Shown here: in pieces, positions 45,759-54,572 of the stretch | Position numbering within the stretch: position 1 is the first letter of the stretch | Layout of the letters: every line of letters starts with the position of its first letter | Origin: Pseudoxanthomonas yeongjuensis | GTDB taxonomy: Bacteria > Pseudomonadota > Gammaproteobacteria > Xanthomonadales > Xanthomonadaceae | Assembly: GCF_010093345.1 (NCBI RefSeq) | Contig: NZ_PDWT01000001.1 | Span: 1,488,001-1,552,000, forward strand | Direction: 5' to 3' | Length of the DNA stretch: 64,000 bases | Position numbers and translations under genes: made by a program | Notes under the pieces: generated by a model | What the model was told of the DNA's origin: nothing | Database searches by the model: none | The model's input: the letters and a program-made list of their open reading frames with translations, nothing else

Positions 45759-46112
45759 TTACGGCAATGAACAGACCGCCGCAATCGCGGCGATCGCCGG
45801 GACGCCCTGCACGAAGAAGATCCGCTTGTTGACGCTCCAGGCGCCGTAGAGCGCGGCGGCGACCACGCAGCCGAGGAAGAACAGCACCACGTTCCATTGC
45901 CACGTGTACAGGAACCAGAGCAGGCCCGCGGCCAGGAAGCCGTTGTACAGGCCCTGGTTGGCGGCGAGCACGCGGGTGGTCTCGGCCTTCTCCGGCGTGT
46001 TGCGGAAGGTCTTCAAGCCGAGGGGCCTGGTCCACAGGAACATTTCCAGGACCAGGAAATACACGTGCAGCAGCGCGACCAGCACGACCAGGACATGGGC
46101 AAGGATCAGCAT
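45759..46112 (-). CDS. DUF1304 family membrane protein
   Basis: 117 residues from ATG 46112. Four hydrophobic segments (MLILAHVLVVLVALLHVYFL, GLYNGFLAAGLLWFLY, VVLFFLGCVVAAALYGAW, GVPAIAAIAAVCSL) and the family core VLEMFLWTRPLGLKTFRN followed by ETTRVLAANQGLYNGFL. Function unknown. A truncated second copy lies 1.5 kb away at 47409-47693. Confidence 0.9.
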   Translation of the reverse strand: MLILAHVLVVLVALLHVYFLVLEMFLWTRPLGLKTFRNTPEKAETTRVLAANQGLYNGFLAAGLLWFLYTWQWNVVLFFLGCVVAAALYGAWSVNKRIFFVQGVPAIAAIAAVCSLP

Positions 46113-46215
46113 GAGGGTTCCACCGCGGGGAGCAGCGCCCAGCATACCCAAGCGCCCGGCGCTCCAGGAGTACGGATGGCGGCGATTGACTGACCGGCCC
46201 GGTCGTGTCGAAGCG

Positions 46216-47412
46216 TCAGCCTTTGATGTGCTGGCTCCAGGCCCTCAGCACGGCCGCTTCGCGCTCGGGCGACAGCCCTGCCTTGGGCGACGCGCGGCGC
46301 GCTTCGGGAAGTGCCCTCCACCATTGCAGCGTGTCGTCGACCGTTTCCTGCAGCGACCGGTACTTCAGCCCGGCGGCCTGTGCCTTGGCCGTGCTGCGCT
46401 GGCCGAATCCCGCGTACTCGCCGGTCGGTGGAATCCACACCGGCATGTCCTGCCAGGCGCTGACCTGCTGCGCTTCAAGGAAATCCGCGGGCACCCAGGT
46501 CACGGTGGAGCTGGCTTCCGGCGGTTGCGGGCACGGCGCGCGGATGCACTGGATGTCGTTGGCGGCGGTGCCGGCGCGTTGGCAGGCGGCGAGCAGCGAA
46601 CCCATGCTGATCGCCCCGGGCGCGGCATCGGCATTGAATACGCCGGTGCTGCCGGACTCGATGGCGTGGAGGATGAACCCGGCCAGGTCGCGTACGTCGA
46701 TGAACTGGGTCGGGTCGCTGGCCGAACCCGGCGCGAGGATCTCGCCCCCACGCGCGGCGCGCGCCGGCCAGTAGGTGAAGCGGTCGGTGTTGTCGCCGGG
46801 ACCGACGATCAGGCCAGGTCGGATCACGGTGGTCTGGCCGGGCAGTTCCTTCTCCGCCGCCTGCTCGGACAGCGCTTTCAACGGGCCGTAATTCTCGCCG
46901 GTGATTTCCTTCGCTGCTTCCGGATCGGCCATGGTCAGGACGACGGAGGACTCGTCGGCACCGGGCTTGCTGTTGTCGGCGTAGACGGAAATGGAGGAGA
47001 TGATCACGTACTGGCCGGCGCGCTCGCCGAGCAATCGCGCCGAGCGGGTGACATCGGCGGGGAAATAGGCGGAAGTATCGAGCACCGCATCCCAGCGCCG
47101 CTTGCCTTCCAGTGCGGACAGGTCGCTCTTGCGATCGCCGCGCAGCTGCTCGATGTCCTTGAATTCCTCGCCGCTGAAGCGGGTCGGATTGCTCTTGCCG
47201 CGGTTGAACAGGGTCAACTGATGACCATTGGCGCGCGCGGCTTCGACGAAATGCGGGCCGAGGAAACCGGTCCCGCCGAGTACCAATATCTTCAGTGGCT
47301 TGTCGGCCTCGCGTTTGATCGCATCGCGACCGACGGCGCGCGCGCAACCTGGCAGCGCCAACCAGGCGGCGGCGGCGGAAGTGGTCATGAGGAAGTCGCG
47401 GCGAGTGGTCAT
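46216..47412 (-). CDS. Exported NAD-dependent epimerase/dehydratase-like protein
   Basis: 398 residues. A Tat signal (MTTRRDFLMTTSA) is followed by a possible lipobox (LALPGC), so it is probably exported folded. The Rossmann motif ILVLGGTGFLGPHFVEAARA and the extended-SDR residues (VIISSISVYADNS, ENYGPLKALSEQAAE with YxxxK) are intact. A family member outside the cytoplasm is unusual; the folded NAD(P)-bound form may be exported by Tat. Its start overlaps the stop of the DUF1304 remnant by four bases. Confidence 0.85.
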   Translation of the reverse strand: MTTRRDFLMTTSAAAAWLALPGCARAVGRDAIKREADKPLKILVLGGTGFLGPHFVEAARANGHQLTLFNRGKSNPTRFSGEEFKDIEQLRGDRKSDLSALEGKRRWDAVLDTSAYFPADVTRSARLLGERAGQYVIISSISVYADNSKPGADESSVVLTMADPEAAKEITGENYGPLKALSEQAAEKELPGQTTVIRPGLIVGPGDNTDRFTYWPARAARGGEILAPGSASDPTQFIDVRDLAGFILHAIESGSTGVFNADAAPGAISMGSLLAACQRAGTAANDIQCIRAPCPQPPEASSTVTWVPADFLEAQQVSAWQDMPVWIPPTGEYAGFGQRSTAKAQAAGLKYRSLQETVDDTLQWWRALPEARRASPKAGLSPEREAAVLRAWSQHIKG

Positions 47413-47693
47413 GCGGGCTTGCCTTCTGCGATGCGGTGCCGGGCAGCTTGCGCCGCGGCGGCCACGCGCTTCATGCGCCAGAAGTCATGCGCATCGCACA
47501 ACCGCCCAACGCCGCAAAGCGTTGTGGGCCGAGGCGTTGCGCTCGGCCGGCAGTTTGGAGGCCTCACCATGTTGCGGAAAGTCTTCAGGCCGATGGGGGT
47601 TGTCCACAGGAACATTTCCAGGACCAGGAAATACAGGTGCAGCGCGGCGACCAGCCCGACCAGCCCGACCAGCACTTTTGCCAGAAGCGGCAT
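47409..47693 (-). pseudogene. Truncated DUF1304 paralogue
   Basis: From ATG 47693 the first 41 residues (MPLLAKVLVGLVGLVAALHL, VLEMFLWTTPIGLKTFRN) match the intact DUF1304 protein at 45759-46112 in both protein and DNA. The similarity then stops at about 47573 and an unrelated Arg/Pro-rich tail runs to a stop at 47409. Three of the four membrane segments are missing. It starts in a one-base overlap with the transporter stop (TGATG). Confidence 0.75.
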
Positions 47694-49039
47694 CACGATT
47701 TCTCCACGGTTCCACGTTCGGACGGCAGCTTCTTTTCTTCGCGCAACAGCCGCCACGCACTGGCGGTCATGACCCCGGCGAACAGCAGGCCCACGCCGAA
47801 TACGACGTGCGAGCCAAAGGCCGACAACGCCTTGTACGTCCACGAAAAGGTGATCTCGCCACCCCGGAAAAAAGCCGTGTCGATCGCGGCGCCGGCCTTG
47901 TACCGCCACTGCCGGTCGACGCGGGTGTAAATGGTTTCGCGACCGGGCTTCATCAGCGAAAACTCGTTGGAGCGCGTCACCACCTGGACGATGCCGACGA
48001 TGATTGGCAAGGGCGAAGCAGTCAGCACCGCAAAACCCAGGAGCAGCGCCGCCATCGGGATCATCAGCACAGGCAGCAGGCCAAAGCGCGAAAGCAGAGT
48101 GCGGGTGATGAACAGTTGCACGACGAGGGTGAGCACGTTCACCGCGATGTCGATGCCGGCGTAATACGCCGTGCGCGCCTCGGCGGTGGCGAAACCCTCG
48201 CGGGCTATGGTTGCCTGCTGGTTGTACAGCAATTGGCCCACGCCCACGCCGAGAAAGACCATCGCCGCCAGCCAGCGCAGGAGCGGCTCCTTCACAATCA
48301 ACTTCAGGCCGGCCAGGATATCGCCGCCCATCGCGCTTTCGTTGTCGCGGCCGATCTTCTGCTCGCGCTGGATGGCCCAGTGGCGCAGTCGCCAGATGCA
48401 GACCAAGCAGGCAGTCAGGAAAACGGCGGAAACCAGCATCAGGTTCGCCAGTCCCACTTTTTCGGCAAGCGTACGGGTGATGGCCGGACCGGTGAACGCG
48501 CCGATCGTTCCCGCCGCACCGATGTACCCGTAGTACTTCTTCGCATCGGCATTGGAAAAAACGTCGGCCATGAACGACCAGAACACCGCCACCGAGAACA
48601 CATTGAACACCGTCACCCACAGGAAAAACAGCAGTCCGCGACCCGGAATGTGGCTGTGGAACAGCGCGTAGAAGCCGAACAGGCAGGCGATGAAAAAGCC
48701 GAACAACGCCGGCAGGAACACGCGGCGGGGGAAGCGGCTGACCAGCACACCGTAAACCGGCTGCGCAACCAGGATCAGGATGAAAGTGCAGGTGGACAGC
48801 ACCTGCAGGATCAATTCCTTGAGCGGTATGCCGTGTCCGGCGAAGAATCGGATCATCGCTGGCGGGAACACGGCTTCCACCTCGCTCGATGCGCCCATCG
48901 CGTCGCGCACCGGGCGCAGCACGTAGTAACCGCTGAGCAGGCAGAAGAAGTACAGGAACGACCACCACAGCGCCGGCGATTCGGCCAGCGCATTACGGAA
49001 ACGGCGGTGCCAGGGAAGCCCGTCCATTGCGGAATTCAT
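47693..49039 (-). CDS. Putative NTP/NDP-exchange-type (ADP/ATP carrier-like) transporter
   Basis: 448 residues with about 12 hydrophobic segments. SFLYFFCLLSGYYVLRPVRD near the start, the FWSFMADVFSNADAKKYYGY segment and GAAGTIGAFTGPAITR are like those of the bacterial ATP/ADP-carrier (Npt/Tlc) group, which overlaps with MFS-like proteins in annotation. In free-living Xanthomonadaceae the substrate is unknown; nucleotide exchange is only inferred from the family. Confidence 0.8.
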   Translation of the reverse strand: MNSAMDGLPWHRRFRNALAESPALWWSFLYFFCLLSGYYVLRPVRDAMGASSEVEAVFPPAMIRFFAGHGIPLKELILQVLSTCTFILILVAQPVYGVLVSRFPRRVFLPALFGFFIACLFGFYALFHSHIPGRGLLFFLWVTVFNVFSVAVFWSFMADVFSNADAKKYYGYIGAAGTIGAFTGPAITRTLAEKVGLANLMLVSAVFLTACLVCIWRLRHWAIQREQKIGRDNESAMGGDILAGLKLIVKEPLLRWLAAMVFLGVGVGQLLYNQQATIAREGFATAEARTAYYAGIDIAVNVLTLVVQLFITRTLLSRFGLLPVLMIPMAALLLGFAVLTASPLPIIVGIVQVVTRSNEFSLMKPGRETIYTRVDRQWRYKAGAAIDTAFFRGGEITFSWTYKALSAFGSHVVFGVGLLFAGVMTASAWRLLREEKKLPSERGTVEKS

Positions 49040-49267
49040 CAGCCGACCCGCCCCCCGTTGCGCATGCCCGTCCCCATCGCCCGCATCCTCATCCGCTGGA
49101 ATGCGCGCAAGTTATCCGATGCACTGCAACATCGCCAGCGCTTTCGTCCGACGCCGCTGCGTCGCAATTCAGCGACTTGGCCGCATGGCACCGGCTGCCG
49201 GCATGCTGAGAGCATTTGCTCTAGCCCCGCCCGTTAGGTTCGCTGGACCCTTGAAACAGGCTTCCGC

Positions 49268-50863
49268 GTGTACGACTACATCATCATTGGCGCTGGTTCC
49301 GCCGGCTGCGTGCTGGCCAATCGTCTTTCCGAAGATCCGACCGTCAAGGTACTGCTGCTGGAAGCCGGCCCGCGCGACTGGCATCCCTTCATCCACATGC
49401 CGGCCGGCCTGGCCAAGCTGGTCGGCCAGAAGGGCGTGAACTGGAGCTACGACACCGCGCCCGAGCCGCAGCTCAACAACCGCCGCCTGTGGTGGCCGCG
49501 CGGGAAGGTGCTGGGCGGTTCCAGTTCGATCAACGCCATGTGCTATATCCGCGGCGTCGCCGGCGACTACGACGACTGGGCAGCGGCCGGCGCCGAGGGC
49601 TGGGACTGGAACGGCGCCCTGCCCTATTTCAAGCGCGCCGAACGCAATTCGCGCGGCAGCGATGCCCTGCATGGCGCCGATGGCCCGCTGTACGTTTCCG
49701 ACCTGCGCTACGTCAATCCGCTGTCGTCGGTGTTCATCGAGGCCGGGCAGCAAGCGGGCTTCGCGCGCAACGACGACTTCAACGGCTCCGAACAATCCGG
49801 CATCGGCCTGTACCAGGTCACCCAGAAGGACGGCGCGCGCTGCTCGGCCGCGGTGGCTTACCTGCGACCAGCGAAATCGCGGCCCAATCTGGACGTGGTC
49901 ACAGGCGCGCTGGTGCGCCGCATCGTCCTGGAAAACGACCGCGCGGTCGGCGTGGCCTATGCCCGCGGCGGCCAGGAAGTGCAGGCGCGCGCCCAGCGCG
50001 AGGTGCTGTTGAGCGGCGGCGCGATCAATTCGCCGCAACTGCTGATGCTGTCGGGCATCGGTCCGGCCGATCATCTTCAGGAACACGGTATCAATGTGGC
50101 CGTGGATTCGGCCTGGGTCGGCCGCAACCTGCAGGACCACCTCGACGTTTCCACCCTGAACCATTCGACCCGGCGCGTCACCTACGACCGCCTGAGCGAC
50201 ATGAAGGTCGCCTTCGATTATTTCCTACGGGGCCACACCGGCCCGGGTACCAGCAACATCGCCGAGGCCGGCGGCTTCGTGCGCTCGCAGTACGCGCCCG
50301 ATGCGCGCGCAGACATCCAGTTCCATTTCATCCCGGCCATGCTCGACGACCATGGCCGCCACCGCCTGCCGGGCGACGGGTACACCTTGCACGCCTGTTT
50401 CCTGCGCCCGCGCAGCCGTGGCCGCATCGCCCTTGCCAGCGCCAATCCCGCCGACAAGGCGCGGATCGAGGCCAATTATCTGGGCGACGCGGAAGGATTC
50501 GACCTGAAGATGTTGGTCGAATGCGCGAAGCTGTCGCGCGAACTGTTCGCGCAGAAGGCCTTCGACGAGTACCGCGGCGCGCCGATCTTTCCGGCGCGCA
50601 ACGACCTGTCGGATGCCGAGCTGGCGGAATTCGTCCGCGCCAAGGTCGAGACCGTCTACCACCCGGTCGGCACCTGCCGCATGGGCAGCGACGGAACCTG
50701 CGTGGTGGACAGCCAGTTGCGCGTCAACGGCGTGCAGGGCCTGCGCGTGATCGATGCATCGGTGATGCCGTCGTTGATCGGCGGCAACACCAACGCGCCG
50801 ACGATCATGATCGCCGAGCGGGCCTCCGACCTGATCCTCGGGAAAACTACGCTGGCCGCCTAA
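49268..50863 (+). CDS. GMC family oxidoreductase (choline/alcohol dehydrogenase-like)
   Basis: 531 residues from GTG 49268. FAD-binding start YDYIIIGAGSAGCVLANRLS, GMC signature 1 (RGKVLGGSSSINAMCYIRG), signature 2 (GAINSPQLLMLSGIGPADHL) and the C-terminal active-site His in VYHPVGTCRMGSDG and the GGNTNAPTIMIAERAS segment. It oxidises an alcohol to an aldehyde with FAD. Substrate is unknown; BetA-like choline dehydrogenases are close in sequence, but no bet genes are nearby. Its 3' end overlaps the convergent gene by four bases. Confidence 0.92.
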   Translation: MYDYIIIGAGSAGCVLANRLSEDPTVKVLLLEAGPRDWHPFIHMPAGLAKLVGQKGVNWSYDTAPEPQLNNRRLWWPRGKVLGGSSSINAMCYIRGVAGDYDDWAAAGAEGWDWNGALPYFKRAERNSRGSDALHGADGPLYVSDLRYVNPLSSVFIEAGQQAGFARNDDFNGSEQSGIGLYQVTQKDGARCSAAVAYLRPAKSRPNLDVVTGALVRRIVLENDRAVGVAYARGGQEVQARAQREVLLSGGAINSPQLLMLSGIGPADHLQEHGINVAVDSAWVGRNLQDHLDVSTLNHSTRRVTYDRLSDMKVAFDYFLRGHTGPGTSNIAEAGGFVRSQYAPDARADIQFHFIPAMLDDHGRHRLPGDGYTLHACFLRPRSRGRIALASANPADKARIEANYLGDAEGFDLKMLVECAKLSRELFAQKAFDEYRGAPIFPARNDLSDAELAEFVRAKVETVYHPVGTCRMGSDGTCVVDSQLRVNGVQGLRVIDASVMPSLIGGNTNAPTIMIAERASDLILGKTTLAA

Positions 50864-51612
50864 TCGGCGTTCGTTGCCGGTGCCAGCCGTCCTCCGGGCG
50901 CGATCGTCCTGGCTGCCGGCAACATGGATTGCAGGTAGGCCGCGTAGGCGGCGAACTCGCCATTGCCGGCACTCGCGATCTGCATTTCCAGTTGCGCCAG
51001 CAACCGGTCCGCGCGTGCGGCGGAGCCGGACTCGCGCAGATAATTGGCCGAAACGAACAGGTATTCGAGCCGCGTGCCCTGCGCCAGCGATTCGTCCGCC
51101 AGCCGGTCGAGCATGATCGCCAGCGCCGCCTGCCGATGCTGATGCGCGCGCGCCGGATCGCCGGCCAGCGACTCGAAGTCGTAGGCCAGGATCCGGTGCA
51201 CCAGCGCGTTGCGTTCCGGGGTCAGGTCGCGCAGCGCATAGATCGCCTCGGCCCGCTGCAACCTGCCGGCGATATCCGGCTGCGCTTGCGCCGATCGTGG
51301 CTGCCGGTCGAGGAATGCGGCAATGCGTTTCCTTTCTGCATGACCCAGCCTGTCGTCACCGATGAAGCTGGCGAAACCAGAGCCCTCGCAAAACCAGATT
51401 CCCTCGGCGGCGGTCACCGGCACGAAGACCTGATCGTACTTCTCGGGCCAGTCATAGACGTAGGAACCCGAACTGGCCAGCGTCGTTATCCGGCAGGGCT
51501 TGCCGCCGACCGGATCCTGGATTTCCCGTTCCGCCCAGGTCACTGCGCCGGCCGCGCCACTTGCGACTATCGCCGTGGCGAGCAGCAACCCTTTCCCGGC
51601 GACGGCGTGCAC
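50860..51612 (-). CDS. Hypothetical exported protein
   Basis: About 250 residues from GTG 51612, five bases after the M48 gene stop. N-terminal hydrophobic stretch (GLLLATAIVASGAAGAVTWA) acts as a signal or anchor. Cysteines in GGKPCRITTL and WFCEGSGF may pair. The C-terminal half is Ala/Leu-rich and helical (LQRAEAIYALRDLTPERNAL, RADRLLAQLEMQIASAGNGE). No family recognised. It probably shares a transcript with the M48 peptidase gene. Confidence 0.7.
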   Translation of the reverse strand: MHAVAGKGLLLATAIVASGAAGAVTWAEREIQDPVGGKPCRITTLASSGSYVYDWPEKYDQVFVPVTAAEGIWFCEGSGFASFIGDDRLGHAERKRIAAFLDRQPRSAQAQPDIAGRLQRAEAIYALRDLTPERNALVHRILAYDFESLAGDPARAHQHRQAALAIMLDRLADESLAQGTRLEYLFVSANYLRESGSAARADRLLAQLEMQIASAGNGEFAAYAAYLQSMLPAARTIAPGGRLAPATNAD

Positions 51613-51617
51613 GTCGG

Positions 51618-53555
51618 CTAGCCTCGCTCCAGCATCGCCGGCAATGGGCAATGCAGCACGCCGCAGATCGTGCGCAACAGTTCCGATTCGGCCACGCTGA
51701 TCCGGCCGTCGTGGCTGATCGCGGCAGTGATCGATTCCACCATCACCTGCTTGGCCAGTGGATCCAGCGCATCCAGCCCTTCCCACACGCTTTCGAGCGC
51801 CAGCACGCCATTGGCCGGCGGCGCGTAGGGAAGATGGTCGCGCGGCAGCACCCGCTGCAGGCCGCTCAGGTAGGCATGCTGCGCGGTCACGGGATCGTCG
51901 CTACCGGATTGCGCCACTACCGCCAGCAAGGTGGCGAACTCCTGCTTGAGATTGCCGGGCTTGCGCCGGCCGAAGCGCGCGTAACGCTCCGGGTCCAGCG
52001 ATTCGCGGACCTGCACTTCCAGCAGCTTGGCCAGGCAATATTCGAACAGCGAAACCTGGCCGTCCGCGTGGACCATCGCATGGACGGTGGCGAGGAACGT
52101 GTCGAGCTCGGGACGCGGGCGCAGGCGCAGCACCGGGAACGCCAGCGACGCCAGCGGCAGGCGCAGCATGGGGTGCAGCGAACCGAGATGCTGTTGCCTG
52201 ACCGCCCAGGCTTGCGAAGCCGCCTGTTCGCCCAGGCGCGCGACCACTTCGATGCGCTGGTTGGCGGCGATGGCCGCATCGTCGTCGACCAGCATGGCCA
52301 GCAGCAACGGCATGACGCTTTCGCGCCGCGCCGCCAACGCGCGCAATTCCGGCGGCAGCGACTCGACGATGCTGCCGGCGCGGCGGTAGTCGTCTTCGGC
52401 CGGCGTGCCCACCTGCGCCGACACCATCGGTGGAGTGATGCTGATCCGGCGCGAGAGCGGCGGCAACGGCGGTGGCGCGGGTGAGGAAGGCGTATGTGAG
52501 GAAGGCGTGGGATTGGCCAGGCCCATGGCCAGGTCTTCCTGCATGCCGTCCGGAGGTGACGCCATCCAGCGCGCCGACAACTGTTGCAGCTGCTGCTCGT
52601 TGAACGACGGATCCAGCAGGCGGATGCGTTGCAGCAGCGGCGGATGGGTGGCGAACATGCTCGCGACCGACAGGCCTTCGCCGAACAGCATGTGGCTGAC
52701 TTCCTCGGCCTTGGATTTGTCGGTGAGCCGGGAACCTTCGTGCAGGCCGCCGATCTTCTTCAAGGCGCCGGCCAGGCCGGTGGTCTGGCGGGTGAACTGC
52801 ACCGCCGAGGCATCGGCCAGCAACTCGCGCTGGCGGCTCACGCCGGCCTTGATCATGCGCCCGAAGAACGCGCCGATGCCGCCGACCACCAGCGCCACCA
52901 GGGCGATCACCAGGATCGCGTTGCCTTCCTTGCTGCGCCCGCCGCGGCCGTAGATCAGCACGCGTTGGCCGATGATGCTCAGCATCATGATGCCGAACAG
53001 CGTACCCATCAGGCGGAGGTTGAGGCGCATGTCGCCATTGAGGATGTGGCTGAACTCGTGCGCGATCACCCCCTGCAGTTCGTCGCGATTGAGCCGTTCC
53101 AGCGCGCCCCGGGTCACGGCCACCGCCGCATCGGAAGGCGAATAGCCCGCGGCGAAGGCATTGATGCCGGCCTCATGCTCCATCACGTAGAGCTTGGGCA
53201 CCGGCACGCCGGAGGCGATGGCGATTTCCTCGACCACGTTGCGCAGACGGCGCAACTGGAAGTCGCTGGTGTCCTCCGGCACTGCGGTGGCGCCCATCTG
53301 CAGCGCCACCGATTCGCCGCCACCGCGCAGCGAAGCCATGCGGTACATCGAACCCAACCCGATCACCGCGATCGTGCCGAGCGTGGAGACGAACAGCAGC
53401 CCGGCCACACCTCCGGCGCTTCCCATCTGCGTCCCCAGCAACAGCAGCACCGCCAGGTCCACCGCCAGCACGATCCCTCCCACCGCCAGCGCGAACAGCA
53501 CCACCATGCGGGTGGAGCTGCTGCGGGCCTTGGCCTGGTGTTCGAAGAAGTTCAT
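51618..53555 (-). CDS. M48 family metallopeptidase (HtpX-like) with C-terminal extension
   Basis: 645 residues from ATG 53555. Two N-terminal membrane segments (VVLFALAVGGIVLAVDLAVL, GGVAGLLFVSTLGTIAVIGL), then the peptidase domain with the zinc motif QGVIAHEFSHILNGD and the third ligand region RELLADASAVQFTR. The remaining 310 residues are unlike HtpX: a Pro-rich linker (HTPSSPAPPPLPPLS) and a helical part ending VMVESITAAISHDGRISVAE with a TerB-like acidic-helix look. It lies next to a LemA gene, a common pairing in membrane-protein quality control, but a dispersed repeat separates them. Confidence 0.88.
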   Translation of the reverse strand: MNFFEHQAKARSSSTRMVVLFALAVGGIVLAVDLAVLLLLGTQMGSAGGVAGLLFVSTLGTIAVIGLGSMYRMASLRGGGESVALQMGATAVPEDTSDFQLRRLRNVVEEIAIASGVPVPKLYVMEHEAGINAFAAGYSPSDAAVAVTRGALERLNRDELQGVIAHEFSHILNGDMRLNLRLMGTLFGIMMLSIIGQRVLIYGRGGRSKEGNAILVIALVALVVGGIGAFFGRMIKAGVSRQRELLADASAVQFTRQTTGLAGALKKIGGLHEGSRLTDKSKAEEVSHMLFGEGLSVASMFATHPPLLQRIRLLDPSFNEQQLQQLSARWMASPPDGMQEDLAMGLANPTPSSHTPSSPAPPPLPPLSRRISITPPMVSAQVGTPAEDDYRRAGSIVESLPPELRALAARRESVMPLLLAMLVDDDAAIAANQRIEVVARLGEQAASQAWAVRQQHLGSLHPMLRLPLASLAFPVLRLRPRPELDTFLATVHAMVHADGQVSLFEYCLAKLLEVQVRESLDPERYARFGRRKPGNLKQEFATLLAVVAQSGSDDPVTAQHAYLSGLQRVLPRDHLPYAPPANGVLALESVWEGLDALDPLAKQVMVESITAAISHDGRISVAESELLRTICGVLHCPLPAMLERG

Positions 53556-53654
53556 GGCAGCTTTGGGGTTGGGGGTTGGTTTTTTTGATTTTGCTTTTGG
53601 TTTTAGGAATTCCCGGCCCGCTTGCGGACCAGGCAGCTCCATCGCCGGACGCGC

Positions 53655-53778
53655 CGTTAGGGCGGCTTTTTTTGGTTACTTTGACCAGCCCTTCGGGCTG
53701 TTGAAAAGCGCCTCTTTGCCGTTCAAAGAAAAGTGACTCGCGCATAGCGCGGCTTTCAACAGCGAAGCTGGTCAACGC
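53655..53778. repeat. Long dispersed repeat, copy 2
   Basis: Matches 40085-40216 over its whole length (TTTGGTTACTTTGACCAGCC, CTTCGGGCTGTTGAAAAGCG, CCTCTTTGCCGTTC, AAGTGACTCGCGCATAGCGC, GGCTTTCAACAGCGAAGCTG), with a few substitutions and short indels. Confidence 0.8.
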
Positions 53779-53804
53779 TCTTGCCTACGAAGTAGCCAGC
53801 GCAA

Positions 53805-53882
53805 GAGCGACCCCTCATCCGCCCTTCGGGCACCCCCGCCTTCGCGGGGGCAGGCCCTTCTCCCCGCAAGCGGGGAGAAGGA
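53805..53882. repeat. Palindromic intergenic repeat
   Basis: GCCCTTCGGGC, CCCCCGCCTTCGCGGGGG and CTTCTCCCCGCAAGCGGGG-AGAAG hairpins, the same family as 8800-8970. It ends seven bases before the LemA stop. Confidence 0.65.
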
Positions 53883-53888
53883 CGCAGG

Positions 53889-54491
53889 TCAGAACTGCAC
53901 CTTCGGCGCTTCCCGCACTTCCGCCTTGTCGGCCGGGATATCCAGCAACGCGGCAGGTCCGAAATTGAACATCCCCGCCAGCAGGCTCGAAGGAAATACT
54001 TCGCGCTTATTGTTGAACGCCATCACAGAATCGTTGTAAGCCTGACGCGCGAACGCGACTTTGTTTTCAGTGCTGGTCAACTCTTCGGTGAGCTGCATCA
54101 TGTTCTGGTTCGCCTTCAGGTCCGGATAGGCCTCGGCCACCGCGAGCAAACGCCCGAGGCCCGCATTCAGCTGCCCTTGCGCCGCGGCCAGTTGCGCCAT
54201 GGCGGCGGGATCGCCCGGATTGGCCTTGGCGGCCGACAAGCCCGACTGCGCGGCGGAGCGCGCCGCGATGACCGCTTCCAGCGTCTCGCGCTCATGGCTC
54301 ATGTAGCCCTTGGCCGTTTCCACCAGGTTGGGAATCAGGTCGAAGCGGCGCTGGAGCTGGACGTCGATCTGCGCGAACGCATTCTTGAAGGCATTGCGGG
54401 CCGTCACCAGGCCGTTATAGATGCCGACGCCCCACAGTCCGGCGACTAACGCAAGACCCACAATCACCAGCAATATGAACAAGATGGTCAT
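53889..54491 (-). CDS. lemA: LemA family protein
   Basis: 200 residues. One N-terminal membrane segment (ILFILLVIVGLALVAGLWGV) followed by the LemA helical bundle: YNGLVTARNAFKNAFAQIDV, QLQRRFDLIPNLVETAKGYM, and a C-terminal FNNKREVFPSSLLAGMFNFG. The function is unclear; LemA often accompanies HtpX-type peptidases, as here. It is divergent from a beta-lactamase-fold hydrolase gene. Confidence 0.93.
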   Translation of the reverse strand: MTILFILLVIVGLALVAGLWGVGIYNGLVTARNAFKNAFAQIDVQLQRRFDLIPNLVETAKGYMSHERETLEAVIAARSAAQSGLSAAKANPGDPAAMAQLAAAQGQLNAGLGRLLAVAEAYPDLKANQNMMQLTEELTSTENKVAFARQAYNDSVMAFNNKREVFPSSLLAGMFNFGPAALLDIPADKAEVREAPKVQF

Positions 54492-54572
54492 TGAATCTCT
54501 CCCTGTTTGTGCAATTCCAAAAACCGGCGTTATTATCCGGAACGGCTACAGCTTACGCAGGCGCGACAGACG

